DNA of 16,937 bases from Bacillota bacterium (lineage in GTDB: Bacteria; Bacillota; Clostridia; Christensenellales; UMGS416). The notes beneath the pieces are model-generated. The model had not been told where the DNA came from. It worked only from the letters and a program-made list of their open reading frames with translations, and searched no databases. Positions within the stretch are counted from its first letter, which is position 1; every line of letters begins with the position of its first letter. The stretch covers positions 1-16,937 of the forward strand of contig JAEYYW010000045.1 of the NCBI GenBank assembly GCA_023428265.1, in the 5' to 3' direction. Position numbers and translations under genes: made by a program. Of this stretch, positions 1 through 9,000 are shown one piece after another.

Positions 1-1
1 T

Positions 2-1972
2 AAGGTCGCCTATACAGACTCCATCAACGCGCATATCGAGGATAACCAGGATGGCCTGAACGCCGCCGTGGCCGCCAACGCCAAAATCGCCGGCGAGCTG
101 AACAACAAGCTGCTGGATACGGTGGCATATCACGACGACCAGGCCAGGCTTGCCTCCGAGGCGAACCTCGCCATGGCTCAAAGAGCGCTGCAGCTCATGA
201 TGATACTGTCCGGACTTGGCCTTGTGGTCAGCATTCTCATCTCTGTTTTGATCTCCAAATCCATCACCGGCCCCATCCGAAAACTGATGAATGTGGCTGA
301 CCGGCTGGCTGCCGGTGATACAACCATTCAGCTTGCTGCATCCGGCAAGGGCGAGATCGGCCGGCTGGAGAAGTCCATTATGGGTGTGCAGGAGGCCATC
401 AACAAGCTTTCCACGGATGCAAACATGCTGATGGACGCGGCCCAGGAGGGAGATCTCGCCAGGCGTGCGGATGCCGGCGGGCATAATGGCCAATACCGCC
501 GGATCATCGAGGGCATCAACCAGACGCTGGACGCCGTGACCGGGCCGTTGAACGTGGCAGCCGGTTATGTGGAGAGGATTGCGGCCGGAGACATTCCCGA
601 AAGGATTGCCGGCCAATACAATGGTGATTTCAACCGGATCCGGAACAATCTGAACCGGTGCATTGACGCAGTGAACCTATTGGTGCAGGACGCCAATGGG
701 CTCGTGGAAGCCGCCGTGGAAGGGCGTTTGAGCACCCGCGCTGACGCCTCGCGCCACCAGGGGGATTTCCGCAGGATTGTGGACGGCGTGAACCGCACGC
801 TGGACGCTGTGATCGGGCCGGTGAACGAGGCGGCTGCGGTGCTCAGCGAAGTGTCGCAGGGCAACCTTGCGGTGCGGGTGGCCGGCGATTACAGGGGTGA
901 CCACGCTGCGATCAAGTCGGCGCTGAATGGCACAATCGAAACGCTGCGCAGCTATATCGGGGACATTACGCAGGTGCTGAGTGACCTTTCGGCTGGAAAC
1001 CTGAGCACGGGCATAACCTCCGACTATCAAGGAGACTTCACCGAGATCAAGACTTCGATCAACCGGATTGTGGACTCGCTCAACCAGGTCATGGGCGATA
1101 TCAGCACCTCCGCTGATCAGGTGGCATCGGGCACGCAGCAGGTGTCCGCCGGCAGCCAGGCGCTTTCCCAAGGCGCCACGGAGCAAGCGAGTGCCATCGA
1201 GCAGCTCACCGCCTCGCTCACGGAGATTGCCAACCAAACCAGGAAGAATGCCGAGAATTCAGCAGTCGCCAGCGACCTGGCCCATTCTGCCCGCAAGGAA
1301 GCTGTGGAGGGCAACACAAGAATGGCAGCGCTGCAGCAAGCGATGAAAGAGATCAACGACTCCTCTGCCAGTATTTCCAGGATCATCAAGGTCATTGATG
1401 AGATCGCTTTCCAGACCAACTTGCTGGCGCTGAACGCAGCGGTGGAGGCCGCCCGCGCCGGCCAGCACGGCAAGGGTTTCGCTGTGGTGGCCGAAGAGGT
1501 GCGCAACCTTGCCCAGCGGAGCGCCGCCGCCGCCAAGGAGACCACGGAAATGATTGAGCAGTCCATCGCAAAGGCAAAAGCAGGCACCGCGATTGCGGAT
1601 GAGACAGCCAAGTCTTTGGGCCGCATCGTGAACGGCGTGGAAAAGGCCACCAACCTGGTGGGCGGAATCGCCAGCGCCAGCAACGAGCAGGCCACAGCTG
1701 TGGCGCAGGTAAACGCGGGCATCGAGCAGGTGAGCCAGGTGACACAGACCAACTCAGCCACCGCGGAGGAAAGCGCGGCGGCCAGCGAGGAGCTCTCCAG
1801 CCAGGCTTTGCTGCTCAAGGAGCTGGTGAGTCAGTTTCGCCTGAGAGACCAGCTGCCGTCCGGCAGCAGGCTGAACCTGCAGAAAGACACCGCCGCGGCG
1901 CTTGCCGATGGCAAGCGGCAAGCCGGCAGGCCCGTGATCTCTCTGAACGACCGGGAGTATGGCAAGTACTGA
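2..1972 (+). CDS. Methyl-accepting chemotaxis protein, poly-HAMP type (5' end outside window)
   Basis: Membrane chemoreceptor that would signal to CheW/CheA. The frame is open to the left edge (first full codon at base 2), so the GTG at 68 is not taken as the start. Visible order: the last helix of an extracytoplasmic four-helix-bundle-like sensor, a membrane helix encoded near 185-257, a HAMP domain, then a run of HAMP-like repeats. These share a core of the type YxGDFxxI...N..ID.L, seen five times (HNGQYRRI, YNGDFNRI, HQGDFRRI, YRGDHAAI, YQGDFTEI). The C-terminal half is the methyl-accepting signalling coiled coil, with the invariant hairpin tip FQTNLLALNAAVEAARAG near 1408-1460. It ends in a tail NDREYGKY shared with the next gene. 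The ligand is unknown. The family call is very secure; the missing N-terminus prevents sensor classification. Confidence 0.96.
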   Translation, partial: KVAYTDSINAHIEDNQDGLNAAVAANAKIAGELNNKLLDTVAYHDDQARLASEANLAMAQRALQLMMILSGLGLVVSILISVLISKSITGPIRKLMNVADRLAAGDTTIQLAASGKGEIGRLEKSIMGVQEAINKLSTDANMLMDAAQEGDLARRADAGGHNGQYRRIIEGINQTLDAVTGPLNVAAGYVERIAAGDIPERIAGQYNGDFNRIRNNLNRCIDAVNLLVQDANGLVEAAVEGRLSTRADASRHQGDFRRIVDGVNRTLDAVIGPVNEAAAVLSEVSQGNLAVRVAGDYRGDHAAIKSALNGTIETLRSYIGDITQVLSDLSAGNLSTGITSDYQGDFTEIKTSINRIVDSLNQVMGDISTSADQVASGTQQVSAGSQALSQGATEQASAIEQLTASLTEIANQTRKNAENSAVASDLAHSARKEAVEGNTRMAALQQAMKEINDSSASISRIIKVIDEIAFQTNLLALNAAVEAARAGQHGKGFAVVAEEVRNLAQRSAAAAKETTEMIEQSIAKAKAGTAIADETAKSLGRIVNGVEKATNLVGGIASASNEQATAVAQVNAGIEQVSQVTQTNSATAEESAAASEELSSQALLLKELVSQFRLRDQLPSGSRLNLQKDTAAALADGKRQAGRPVISLNDREYGKY

Positions 1973-2001
1973 GGGCTGTTTGGCCCGATCAGTAGAAAAA
2001 T

Positions 2002-2040
2002 TGCCATCTGCGAGTGCGTTTGACGTGTTTGCAGGTGGCA
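2002..2040 (+). terminator. Possible weak terminator hairpin after first chemoreceptor
   Basis: TGCCATCTGC (2002-2011) can pair with GCAGGTGGCA (2031-2040), with one G-U pair and a 19-base loop. Only a weak T-rich stretch (TTGTTCT) follows. It may only slow transcription, and read-through into the next receptor gene is possible. Confidence 0.3.
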
Positions 2041-2143
2041 TTGTTCTCCGTTGGCACTAAAAAACGGATAATTTTCAATGATTATTACAATATCAGGCGT
2101 TGTTACGCTGCTGCAAAACCTGGGCACTTATATGCGTATCGAC

Positions 2144-2171
2144 TTGTAATGTAACAAAAGCGATACATAAT
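2144..2171 (+). promoter_or_regulatory. Candidate sigma-A promoter of second chemoreceptor
   Basis: TTGTAA (2144-2149), 16 bases, then CATAAT (2166-2171), matching consensus at 4/6 and 5/6. It would leave a leader of about 130 bases carrying the inverted repeats at 2209-2236 and 2254-2267. I did not find a good motility-sigma (SigD type) site. Confidence 0.35.
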
Positions 2172-2305
2172 GCTGGTCCGGATGCGCAGGTCATCAGCCC
2201 GCCGCACCATTTGCCATCTGGATTTATCTGGCAAATACTGGTATTATTTTCCGGCATGTCTCCATGCTCCGGTATGATTCAATCCCTATCTTGAGGAGGA
2301 AAATA

Positions 2306-4666
2306 ATGAAGTTTCTGAAGCGCATGAAAATCGCAACACGGCTCACCGCCGCTTTTCTGACGGTATCGTCGTTGCTGCTGGCCATCGGCGTGCTTGGCAT
2401 TGTCAATGTGAGGCAAATGGGTGACCGTGACCAGGTGTTGTATTACCGCATCACGGAGCCCACGAGCGATGTGGCGGTTTTGTCGGAAATGTGGCAGAGA
2501 TCCAGGGTTGTTCTCAGAGATGTGATTCTGAAGGATGAAAGCAAGGGAATTGAGAAAGAGATTGTAAGCCTAAACGAGAAGTTCCAAAACATTGATGCCA
2601 GATATGAGGAGTTGGCAACGGATCTAAAGGATACTGAATTTCAAGAAATGCTCGAAAGCTTTCACGAGAAGTATGATGAATATCTTCCTTACGTAGACCA
2701 GGTGGTGAGCCTGGCCAGGATGAATAAGGATATGGACGCCGACGCACTCACCCAAAGCGAAGCGATGGATGGGCTTGCGGGCTCTGTGACCGACTTGATC
2801 GACCAACTCAATGCTTCGCTGGAGAAGGCAGGTGAGAGCCTCTATCTCTCCAACAAAGACACGGTGAACGCCGCAACCTCGGGGATGATCGCCCTTGTTC
2901 TGGCGGGGGTTGTTTTGTCTTCAGGGTTGGGTCTGCTCATTTCCCGGTCAATCAGCAAGCCGATCGGCGAGGTTGTGGCGAGCGCAAACAAACTTGCCCA
3001 GGGCGACTTCAGCACCGGGGGTGCCGTGGATGCAAGCAGCACCAATGAAGTCGGCCAGTTGGCGCGGGCCTTTGAAGATGTGAAGAGCGCAATCGGCGGT
3101 TTGATTACAGACATCAACGTGCTGGTCGAGGCGTCGGAAACCGGCGCGCTGCAGACCCGTGTGGACTCCGGCAAATATCTGGGTGAATACAGGAAGATCA
3201 TCGACGGCTTCCACCACAGCCTGGATGCGATCGGCAAGCCCATCCATGAAATCACAGCGGTGCTTCACAAAATCTCCGTAAACGATTTGACGGTGAAGGT
3301 AACCGGTGAATATCACGGTGATTTCCAGGCGATGATTGAGGCGATGAATGAGGTAAACGGGAGGCTGCTCTCGATACAGTCCGTTTTCATCAGCATGGCC
3401 GAGGGTGACTTGTCTCAACTGGATGGTTTCGAAAAGATCGGAAAACGAAGCGAGAATGACAGAATGCTTCCTTCGGTGATCCGGTTCATGCGCATTCTGG
3501 AAAGCATGACGGAAGAAGCCAACAGGCTCTCCATCGCGGCGGCCAACGGCAATCTGGATGTGCGGGGTGATACGTCTCAGTATGAGGGCAAATATGCCCA
3601 GCTGATCGCCGGCATCAATTCCATCATTGACGCAATGGCAAAGCCGCTGCGCGAGTCCGTCACAGTGCTTGGCTCAATGGCAGCCAATGACTTCTCCCAG
3701 AGCATGGACGGAGACTACAACGGGGCATTCCTGGAATTGGCCCAGTCACTGAACAGTGTGTCCGACACGCTGAACCAAACGCTCAGCGACATCAACATAG
3801 CCTCCGAGCAAGTTGCTTCCGGCACGCAGCAGGTGGCAGCGGGCAGCCAGGCGTTGTCACAGGGCGCCACCGAGCAGGCGAGCGCCATTGAGGAGCTCAC
3901 CGCCTCCCTCAATGAGATTGCCGCACAAACGAGGCAGAACGCCTTGAACGCCAACCAGGCCAGTGAGCTGGCAAACACGGCTCGAGACAACGCCATATCC
4001 GGCAATGACCAGATGCGTGACATGCAGCGGGCAATGGCAGCGATCAACGAGGCGTCAAACAACATCTCCAGGATCATCAAGGTGATAGATGAAATCGCGT
4101 TCCAGACCAACCTGCTTGCGCTGAACGCGGCGGTGGAGGCGGCCAGAGCCGGGCAGCATGGCAAGGGCTTCGCTGTGGTGGCTGAAGAGGTGCGCAACCT
4201 GGCCCAACGCAGCGCCGGCGCTGCCAAGGAGACCACTGTGATGATTGAGGAAGCCATCCGCCGTGTGAAGGAAGGCTCCGTGATGGCCGATGGCACCGCT
4301 GTGGCGCTGAACCGCATCGTGCAGGATGTGGAGAAAGCAAGCGAGCTTGTGAGCGGCATTGCCAAGGCCAGCAACGACCAGGCGTCGGCCATTTCCCAGG
4401 TGAACAAAGGGATCGAACAGGTGAGCCAGGTCACCCAGACAAACTCCGCCACCGCGGAGGAAAGTGCCGCTGCCAGCGAGGAGCTGTCCAGCCAGGCAGC
4501 TCTGGTCAAAGAGATGGTGGGCCGGTTCCACCTGCGGGGCCGGTTGGCGGATGGCCGCGGATCATTGACTGTGCGCAAAGAGACTGCCGCGGCGCCCCAT
4601 GATGGCAAGCGGCAGGCCGGCAGGCCGGTGATCACGTTGAATGACCGCGAGTTTGGGAAGTACTGA
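2306..4666 (+). CDS. Methyl-accepting chemotaxis protein, poly-HAMP type
   Basis: Full-length chemoreceptor of 786 residues. I chose the ATG at 2306 because AGGAGG (2294-2299) lies 6 bases upstream; the in-frame ATG at 2264 lacks this. Order: a short basic N-terminus, TM1 at about 11-33, a helical extracytoplasmic sensor of about 155 residues resembling 4HB_MCP, TM2 at about 192-213, HAMP (ISKPIGEVVASANKLAQGDF), then HAMP-like repeats with cores such as YLGEYRKI, YHGDFQAM and YEGKYAQL. The signalling coiled coil follows, with the tip FQTNLLALNAAVEAARAG near residue 598, and a C-terminal tail NDREFGKY. The signalling half and tail are nearly the same as in the upstream receptor, while the sensor region is its own. 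This suggests tandem duplication or gene conversion, with both receptors feeding the same kinase array. Ligand unknown. Confidence 0.96.
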   Translation: MKFLKRMKIATRLTAAFLTVSSLLLAIGVLGIVNVRQMGDRDQVLYYRITEPTSDVAVLSEMWQRSRVVLRDVILKDESKGIEKEIVSLNEKFQNIDARYEELATDLKDTEFQEMLESFHEKYDEYLPYVDQVVSLARMNKDMDADALTQSEAMDGLAGSVTDLIDQLNASLEKAGESLYLSNKDTVNAATSGMIALVLAGVVLSSGLGLLISRSISKPIGEVVASANKLAQGDFSTGGAVDASSTNEVGQLARAFEDVKSAIGGLITDINVLVEASETGALQTRVDSGKYLGEYRKIIDGFHHSLDAIGKPIHEITAVLHKISVNDLTVKVTGEYHGDFQAMIEAMNEVNGRLLSIQSVFISMAEGDLSQLDGFEKIGKRSENDRMLPSVIRFMRILESMTEEANRLSIAAANGNLDVRGDTSQYEGKYAQLIAGINSIIDAMAKPLRESVTVLGSMAANDFSQSMDGDYNGAFLELAQSLNSVSDTLNQTLSDINIASEQVASGTQQVAAGSQALSQGATEQASAIEELTASLNEIAAQTRQNALNANQASELANTARDNAISGNDQMRDMQRAMAAINEASNNISRIIKVIDEIAFQTNLLALNAAVEAARAGQHGKGFAVVAEEVRNLAQRSAGAAKETTVMIEEAIRRVKEGSVMADGTAVALNRIVQDVEKASELVSGIAKASNDQASAISQVNKGIEQVSQVTQTNSATAEESAAASEELSSQAALVKEMVGRFHLRGRLADGRGSLTVRKETAAAPHDGKRQAGRPVITLNDREFGKY

Positions 4667-4716
4667 GGGCGGTTTGGCCCGACCGGTGTGAACAGAGCCA
4701 CCTATGAGTGCGCATG

Positions 4717-4746
4717 ACGAAAGGCGGGGGAGACCCCGCCTTTCGT
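4717..4746. terminator. Bidirectional terminator hairpin, chemoreceptor / flavodoxin-like gene
   Basis: Perfect 13-bp stem (4717-4729 with 4734-4746) around a GAGA loop. It sits between two convergent genes, 50 bases past the receptor stop and 5 bases past the flavodoxin-like stop. The AAA/TTT steps are inside the stem and neither side has a long T tract, so termination strength is uncertain. Confidence 0.7.
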
Positions 4747-4750
4747 TGCT

Positions 4751-5236
4751 TTATGCATTCATCGCCGCTGCCAGCCGGTCAATCCGCTCCGGTTTTGGCG
4801 CCGGTGCCGGTTTGCCATCCTTCTGTGTGACGCCCTCCATCATCCTTGTGATCATCTTGTGCCCGAAGCTCATCTTCGATTTGTCCAGAATGCCGCCAAA
4901 ATGCTCGCGGGCGATTGCTGCGTCCAGCAGTTCTTTGGGGAAATTTTCGGTGAAGTTTTGCTCCAGGTTTTCGGGCAGGCCGCTGCACAGGAACAGCCCC
5001 ACCTTCTTCTTTGCCAGCTCTACCGCGTGGGCATCCATGTAGTCCTTGAGTTTTTTATTAACCTGGCCCATATAGATCGAGCTGCCCAGAATCACTGCTT
5101 CATATCCAGCCAGACTGGCTGGCTCGCCTTTGCTGATGTTCACCAGATCAGCCGGGCCGTCCAGCTTTTGGGCAAGCGTCTTTGCGCATTGCTCGGTGAA
5201 GCCATACGTGGTGCCGTATACAATCAACGTGTTCAT
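4751..5236 (-). CDS. Flavodoxin-domain protein (flavodoxin_5 / HemG-like)
   Basis: Small FMN-binding flavodoxin-fold protein of 161 residues, probably cytoplasmic. The N-terminal beta strand leads into the phosphate-binding loop YGTTYGFTEQCA (residues 7-18), of the TxTGxT type. It is followed by VILGSSIYMGQ (48-58), the FMN ring-contact region, and LFLCSGLPEN (81-90). The segment EHFGGILDKSKMSF (111-124) and the length fit the flavodoxin_5 group, which includes oxygen-independent protoporphyrinogen oxidase HemG. That is closer than classical electron-carrier flavodoxins, but no heme gene is nearby, so a general 'flavodoxin domain' name is safer. The start is supported by an AAGGAG (plus-strand 5248-5253) 11 bases upstream. 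It might exchange electrons with the nearby pyruvate oxidoreductase, but that is only a guess. Confidence 0.85.
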   Translation of the reverse strand: MNTLIVYGTTYGFTEQCAKTLAQKLDGPADLVNISKGEPASLAGYEAVILGSSIYMGQVNKKLKDYMDAHAVELAKKKVGLFLCSGLPENLEQNFTENFPKELLDAAIAREHFGGILDKSKMSFGHKMITRMMEGVTQKDGKPAPAPKPERIDRLAAAMNA

Positions 5237-5366
5237 AAGAATCTTTTCTCCTTATCATGATGCCAGTTAGTCGCCGTTTGTCCCGGTTCGGTTCACGACG
5301 GTTCAAAAGGAGACAAAAAAAAGAGATAATTACACATGAAATAATGAAAAAGTGAGATAAATATTA

Positions 5367-5396
5367 TTGATATAGAATGAAGAAATGATGTAGTAT
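5367..5396 (+). promoter_or_regulatory. Candidate promoter of the lipoprotein gene
   Basis: TTGATA (5367-5372), 18 bases, then TAGTAT (5391-5396). The surrounding 5310-5410 region is very AT-rich, so a chance match is quite possible. It sits about 77 bases upstream of the chosen start. Confidence 0.35.
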
Positions 5397-5472
5397 TTAT
5401 CAAACAATATTACTAGAAGAGATTGGGTCACGATGAGTCATATTTCTGATGCTTCTTTGTGAGGTTTTGCTG

Positions 5473-6012
5473 ATGAAAAGAGTCCAAATAATACTTCTAT
5501 GCGCCATACTCTCTGTAGTAGTCGTTGCGTGCTCAAAGCATGCTGTCCTAAACTCACCTATCAAAGATGTGGCAGAATGCAAGGCGTTGATCAAGCAATC
5601 CGCTTCCCAGGTGGATTATCAAGATTATATCAGCGTTACCATACAGCCGGTGGAATACAGCGACTATATCAACCCCGATACCAACAAAACCGATGAGACT
5701 TTTCAGGAAGCAAAATATGTTTTCCGTTTCGAAAACACCTCCGACAAGAACATCCGCTTTGGTGCCAAGGTATATAAAGCGCAGGAGATTTCGGATATCT
5801 CCCTGCACCCCGGCCCGCTGGAGGATTCGCTGGACAACACCGTGATTCTGGAGCCTGGTCATGGTTACCAGTGTAACGTGACTGCCAAGATCCTAAAAAA
5901 CAGCCTGTTGTCTGATGACAAAATTGCCACGCTCATCAGAGAGTACTACTTCGCTGTAAGCATCAATGGCAAGATGGCCTACTTCCAGCTGGACGGGCCG
6001 GCCTCAGAATAG
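5473..6012 (+). CDS. Predicted lipoprotein of unknown function
   Basis: 179-residue protein with a clear lipoprotein signal: basic MKR, a hydrophobic run, and the lipobox VVAC with the lipidated Cys at residue 20. It is therefore expected on the outer face of the membrane. I start at the ATG at 5473 because GTGAGG (5459-5464) lies 8 bases upstream and this places the signal peptide correctly; the in-frame ATG at 5449 would add eight residues in front of it. The mature part has strand-rich segments such as YVFRFENTSDKNIRFGAKVY and TVILEPGHGYQCNV, suggesting a beta-sandwich fold like small extracytoplasmic DUF proteins. I do not recognise a family or function. It is alone between the flavodoxin-like gene (divergent) and the pyruvate oxidoreductase gene (convergent). 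Confidence 0.75.
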   Translation: MKRVQIILLCAILSVVVVACSKHAVLNSPIKDVAECKALIKQSASQVDYQDYISVTIQPVEYSDYINPDTNKTDETFQEAKYVFRFENTSDKNIRFGAKVYKAQEISDISLHPGPLEDSLDNTVILEPGHGYQCNVTAKILKNSLLSDDKIATLIREYYFAVSINGKMAYFQLDGPASE

Positions 6013-6029
6013 TAATCCTGCTAAAAGAA

Positions 6030-6058
6030 AAGCCGCCGGAACGGTGTTCCGGCGGCTT
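6030..6058. terminator. Bidirectional terminator hairpin, lipoprotein / PFOR
   Basis: Perfect 13-bp stem (6030-6042 with 6046-6058) and a GGT loop, between two convergent genes. On the minus strand it is followed by TTCTTTTAG and on the plus strand by CGTGTTTT, so it can serve both genes, probably better on the minus strand. Confidence 0.85.
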
Positions 6059-6079
6059 CGTGTTTTGCGGGGGAGGGGA

Positions 6080-9000
6080 TTACAGCACCCTTTCCTCAGC
6101 CAGCTTCTTGTAGGTTTCCAGCCTGCGCTTGGCTTCACTCTGGGCCTTGGCAAAGAGCTTCTCGGCCACTTCCGGGAACTCCTGCAGCAGCGCCTTGTAG
6201 CGCGTCTCGCCCTTGATGAACTCCATGTAGTCGCCGGTGGGCTCTTTGCTGTCCAGGATGAAGGGGTTCTTGCCCTCTTCGGCCAGCAGCGGGTTGAACC
6301 GGTAGAGCGGCCAGTAGCCGGATTCCACGGCCTTCTTCATTTCCTGCTGGCTTTTGCCCATGTTGATGCCGTGGTTGATGCACGGGGAGTAGGCAATGAT
6401 CAGCGACGGGCCCGGATAAGCCTCGGCTTCGGTCATGGCCTTCAGCAGCTGCGCATGGTTGGCGCCCATGCTCACGGATGCCACATAGACGTAGCCGTAG
6501 CTCATCGCCATCAAGCCCAGGTCCTTCTTGCGGGTGCGCTTGCCGGCTGCCGCAAACTTCACGACCGAGCCGGTGGGCGTGGCCTTGGAAGACTGGCCGC
6601 CGGTGTTGGAATAGAGCTCCGTATCGAGCACGAGGATGTTGATGTCCTCACCCATGGCCAGCACGTGGTCCAGACCGCCGTAACCGATGTCGTAAGCCCA
6701 GCCGTCGCCGCCGAAGGCCCACACGGACTTCTTCACAAACAGGTCATCCATGCTGGCAATTTCCTTGTAGAGGCTGTCCAGCTCGCAGCCGCAGCTGCCG
6801 CATTCGGCGATGGCCACTTTCAGAGCGGCGCGCAGCTTTTCGGATGCGATCTTGCTGGCTTCGGCGTTGTCGCGGCCAGCCAGCCACTCGGCGCAGGCTT
6901 CCTTGAGGCCCCACTCGGCGGGCAGCTCTTCGGCGCCCAGCTTCTCCACCAGCATCGCGAGGCGCTCGCGGCGCTGATTGAACGAAAGCACCATGCCGAA
7001 GCTGAACTCGGCGTTGTCTTCAAACAGGCTGTTGGCCCATGCCGGGCCCTGGCCCTTGGCGTTCTTGGCATAGGGCACGGTGGGGGCGGTGCCGCCATAA
7101 ATGGAGGAGCAGCCCGTGGCGTTGCCGATGACCATGCGGTCGCCGAAGAGCTGGGTGACCAGCTTCACATAGGGCGTCTCGCCGCAGCCGGCGCAGGCGC
7201 CGGAGAACTCAAACAGGGGTTTGAGGAACTGGCTGTTCTTCACGTTCATGCTGCCCAGCTTAATGTCCTTCTCAGGCAGCGCGGCGACGTAATCCCAGTA
7301 TTCCTTTTCCTTGCCGACCATCTCGTCCAGAGGCTTCATGACCAAAGCCTTGTTCTTTGCCGGGCAGATGTCGGCGCAGTTGCCGCAGCCGGTGCAGTCC
7401 AGCGGGCTGATCTGGATCTTGAACTGGTAATCGGCGATTTCCTTGCCGATGGCCTTCTTCGTCACGAAGCCTTCCGGAGCATTGGCCGCTTCGTCAGCGG
7501 TGAGCAGGAAGGGGCGGATGACGGCGTGGGGGCACACATAGCTGCACTGGTTGCACTGGATGCAGTTGTCGGGGATCCACTGCGGCACGTTGATGGCGAT
7601 GCCGCGCTTCTCAAATTGGGTGGTGCCGGTGGGGAAGCGGCCGGAGGGGTCAAACGCCGACACGGGCAGCGAGTCGCCCTCGAGGCTGGCGATGGGGCAG
7701 ATCACTTCGTTGGTGTATTCGTCGCCCTTCACCATAATCATCTCGGCGCCGTCGGCGGCGTCTTTCCAGCTGTCGGGGATCTTGACTTCCACCAGACCGG
7801 AAATGGCGTTGTCGATGGCGGCGTAGTTCATGTTGACGATCTTCTCGCCCTTCTTGCCATAGGTCTTGAGCACGGCTTCCTTCATGTAGCGCTCAGCGTC
7901 GGCATAGGGAATCACGCCGGAGAGCTTGAAGAACGCGGCCATCATAATGCTGTTGATGCGGCCGCCCAGCCCGAGCTCAGAGGCGATCTTCACGGCGTCC
8001 ACGTTATAGAACTTCACGTTCTTGCGGGCCAGCGTGCGCTTGAGCGCGGCCGGCAGGCGCTGCTCCATTTCCTCAGCGCTCCAGGCGGAGTTCAGCAGGA
8101 ACGTGCCGCCGGTCTTCATGCTGGAGAGCATGTCATAGCGCACGATGTAGCTGGGGTTGTGGCAGGCGATGAAGTCTGCGTGGTCCACCAGATAGGGGGC
8201 CTTGATGGGGCTCTTGCCGAAGCGGAGGTGCGACACCGTCACGCCGCCGGACTTCTTGGAGTCATACCAGAAGTAGCCCTGGGCGTAGAGGTCAGTGTGG
8301 TCGCCGATGATCTTGATGCTGTTTTTGTTGGCGCCCACGGTGCCGTCAGAGCCGTAGCCGTAGAACTTGCAGGAGATCGTGCCTTCCGGTGCGATGTCAA
8401 ATACTTCGTTCACATCCAGCGACGTGTGGCCCACGTCGTCCACAATGCCCACGGTGAAGTGGTTCTTCGGTGTGGCGGAGGCCAGGTTGTCATATATGGC
8501 CTTGACCATCGGGGGTGTGAACTCCTTGGAGCCCAGGCCATAGCGGCCGCCAATGACCAGATCCATCTTGCGGTTGCCTTCGCTCAGAGCCGTGATGATG
8601 TCCTGATAAAGCGGCTCGCCGATGGCGCCGTATTCCTTGGTGCGGTCCATCACGGCCAGGCGCTTCACGGTGGCCGGCAGCGCCTTGACGAAGTGGCTCA
8701 CGCTGAAGGGGCGGAACAAGCGCACTTTCAGCACGCCCAGCTTGGCACCCTTGCTGTTGAGATACTTCATTGTCTCTTCGGCTGTCTCTGCACCGGAGCC
8801 CATGATCACGATCACGTTCTCGGCGTCAGGAGCGCCCACATAATCAAACAGGTTGTATTTGCGGCCGGTGAGCTCGCCCACCTGGCCCATCACTTCTTCC
8901 ACGATGGAGGGCACCGAGGCATACAGGTTGTTGGAAGTCTCGGCGTTCTGGAAGAACACGTCGGGGTTTTCGGCAGTGCCCTGCAGGTGGGGGTGCTCGG

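Larger units (their letters stand above)
1973..2305. other. Intergenic region between the two chemoreceptor genes
   Basis: No convincing gene is seen in these 333 bases. The first 20 or so bases after the stop nearly repeat the bases after the stop of the downstream receptor. An imperfect inverted repeat lies at 2002-2011/2031-2040. A perfect 8-bp inverted repeat, ATTTGCCA/TGGCAAAT, lies at 2209-2216/2229-2236. A small hairpin, GCATG-TCTC-CATGC, at 2254-2267 sits just upstream of the ribosome binding site. The 10-mer TTGCCATCTG occurs twice (2001-2010 and 2211-2220). Confidence 0.6.

Noticed and set aside
3715..4701. A 328-codon minus-strand open frame opposite the second chemoreceptor
   Set aside because: Antisense to the conserved signalling domain; the same kind of frame occurs opposite the first receptor at 1117-1818, showing it follows from receptor codon use.
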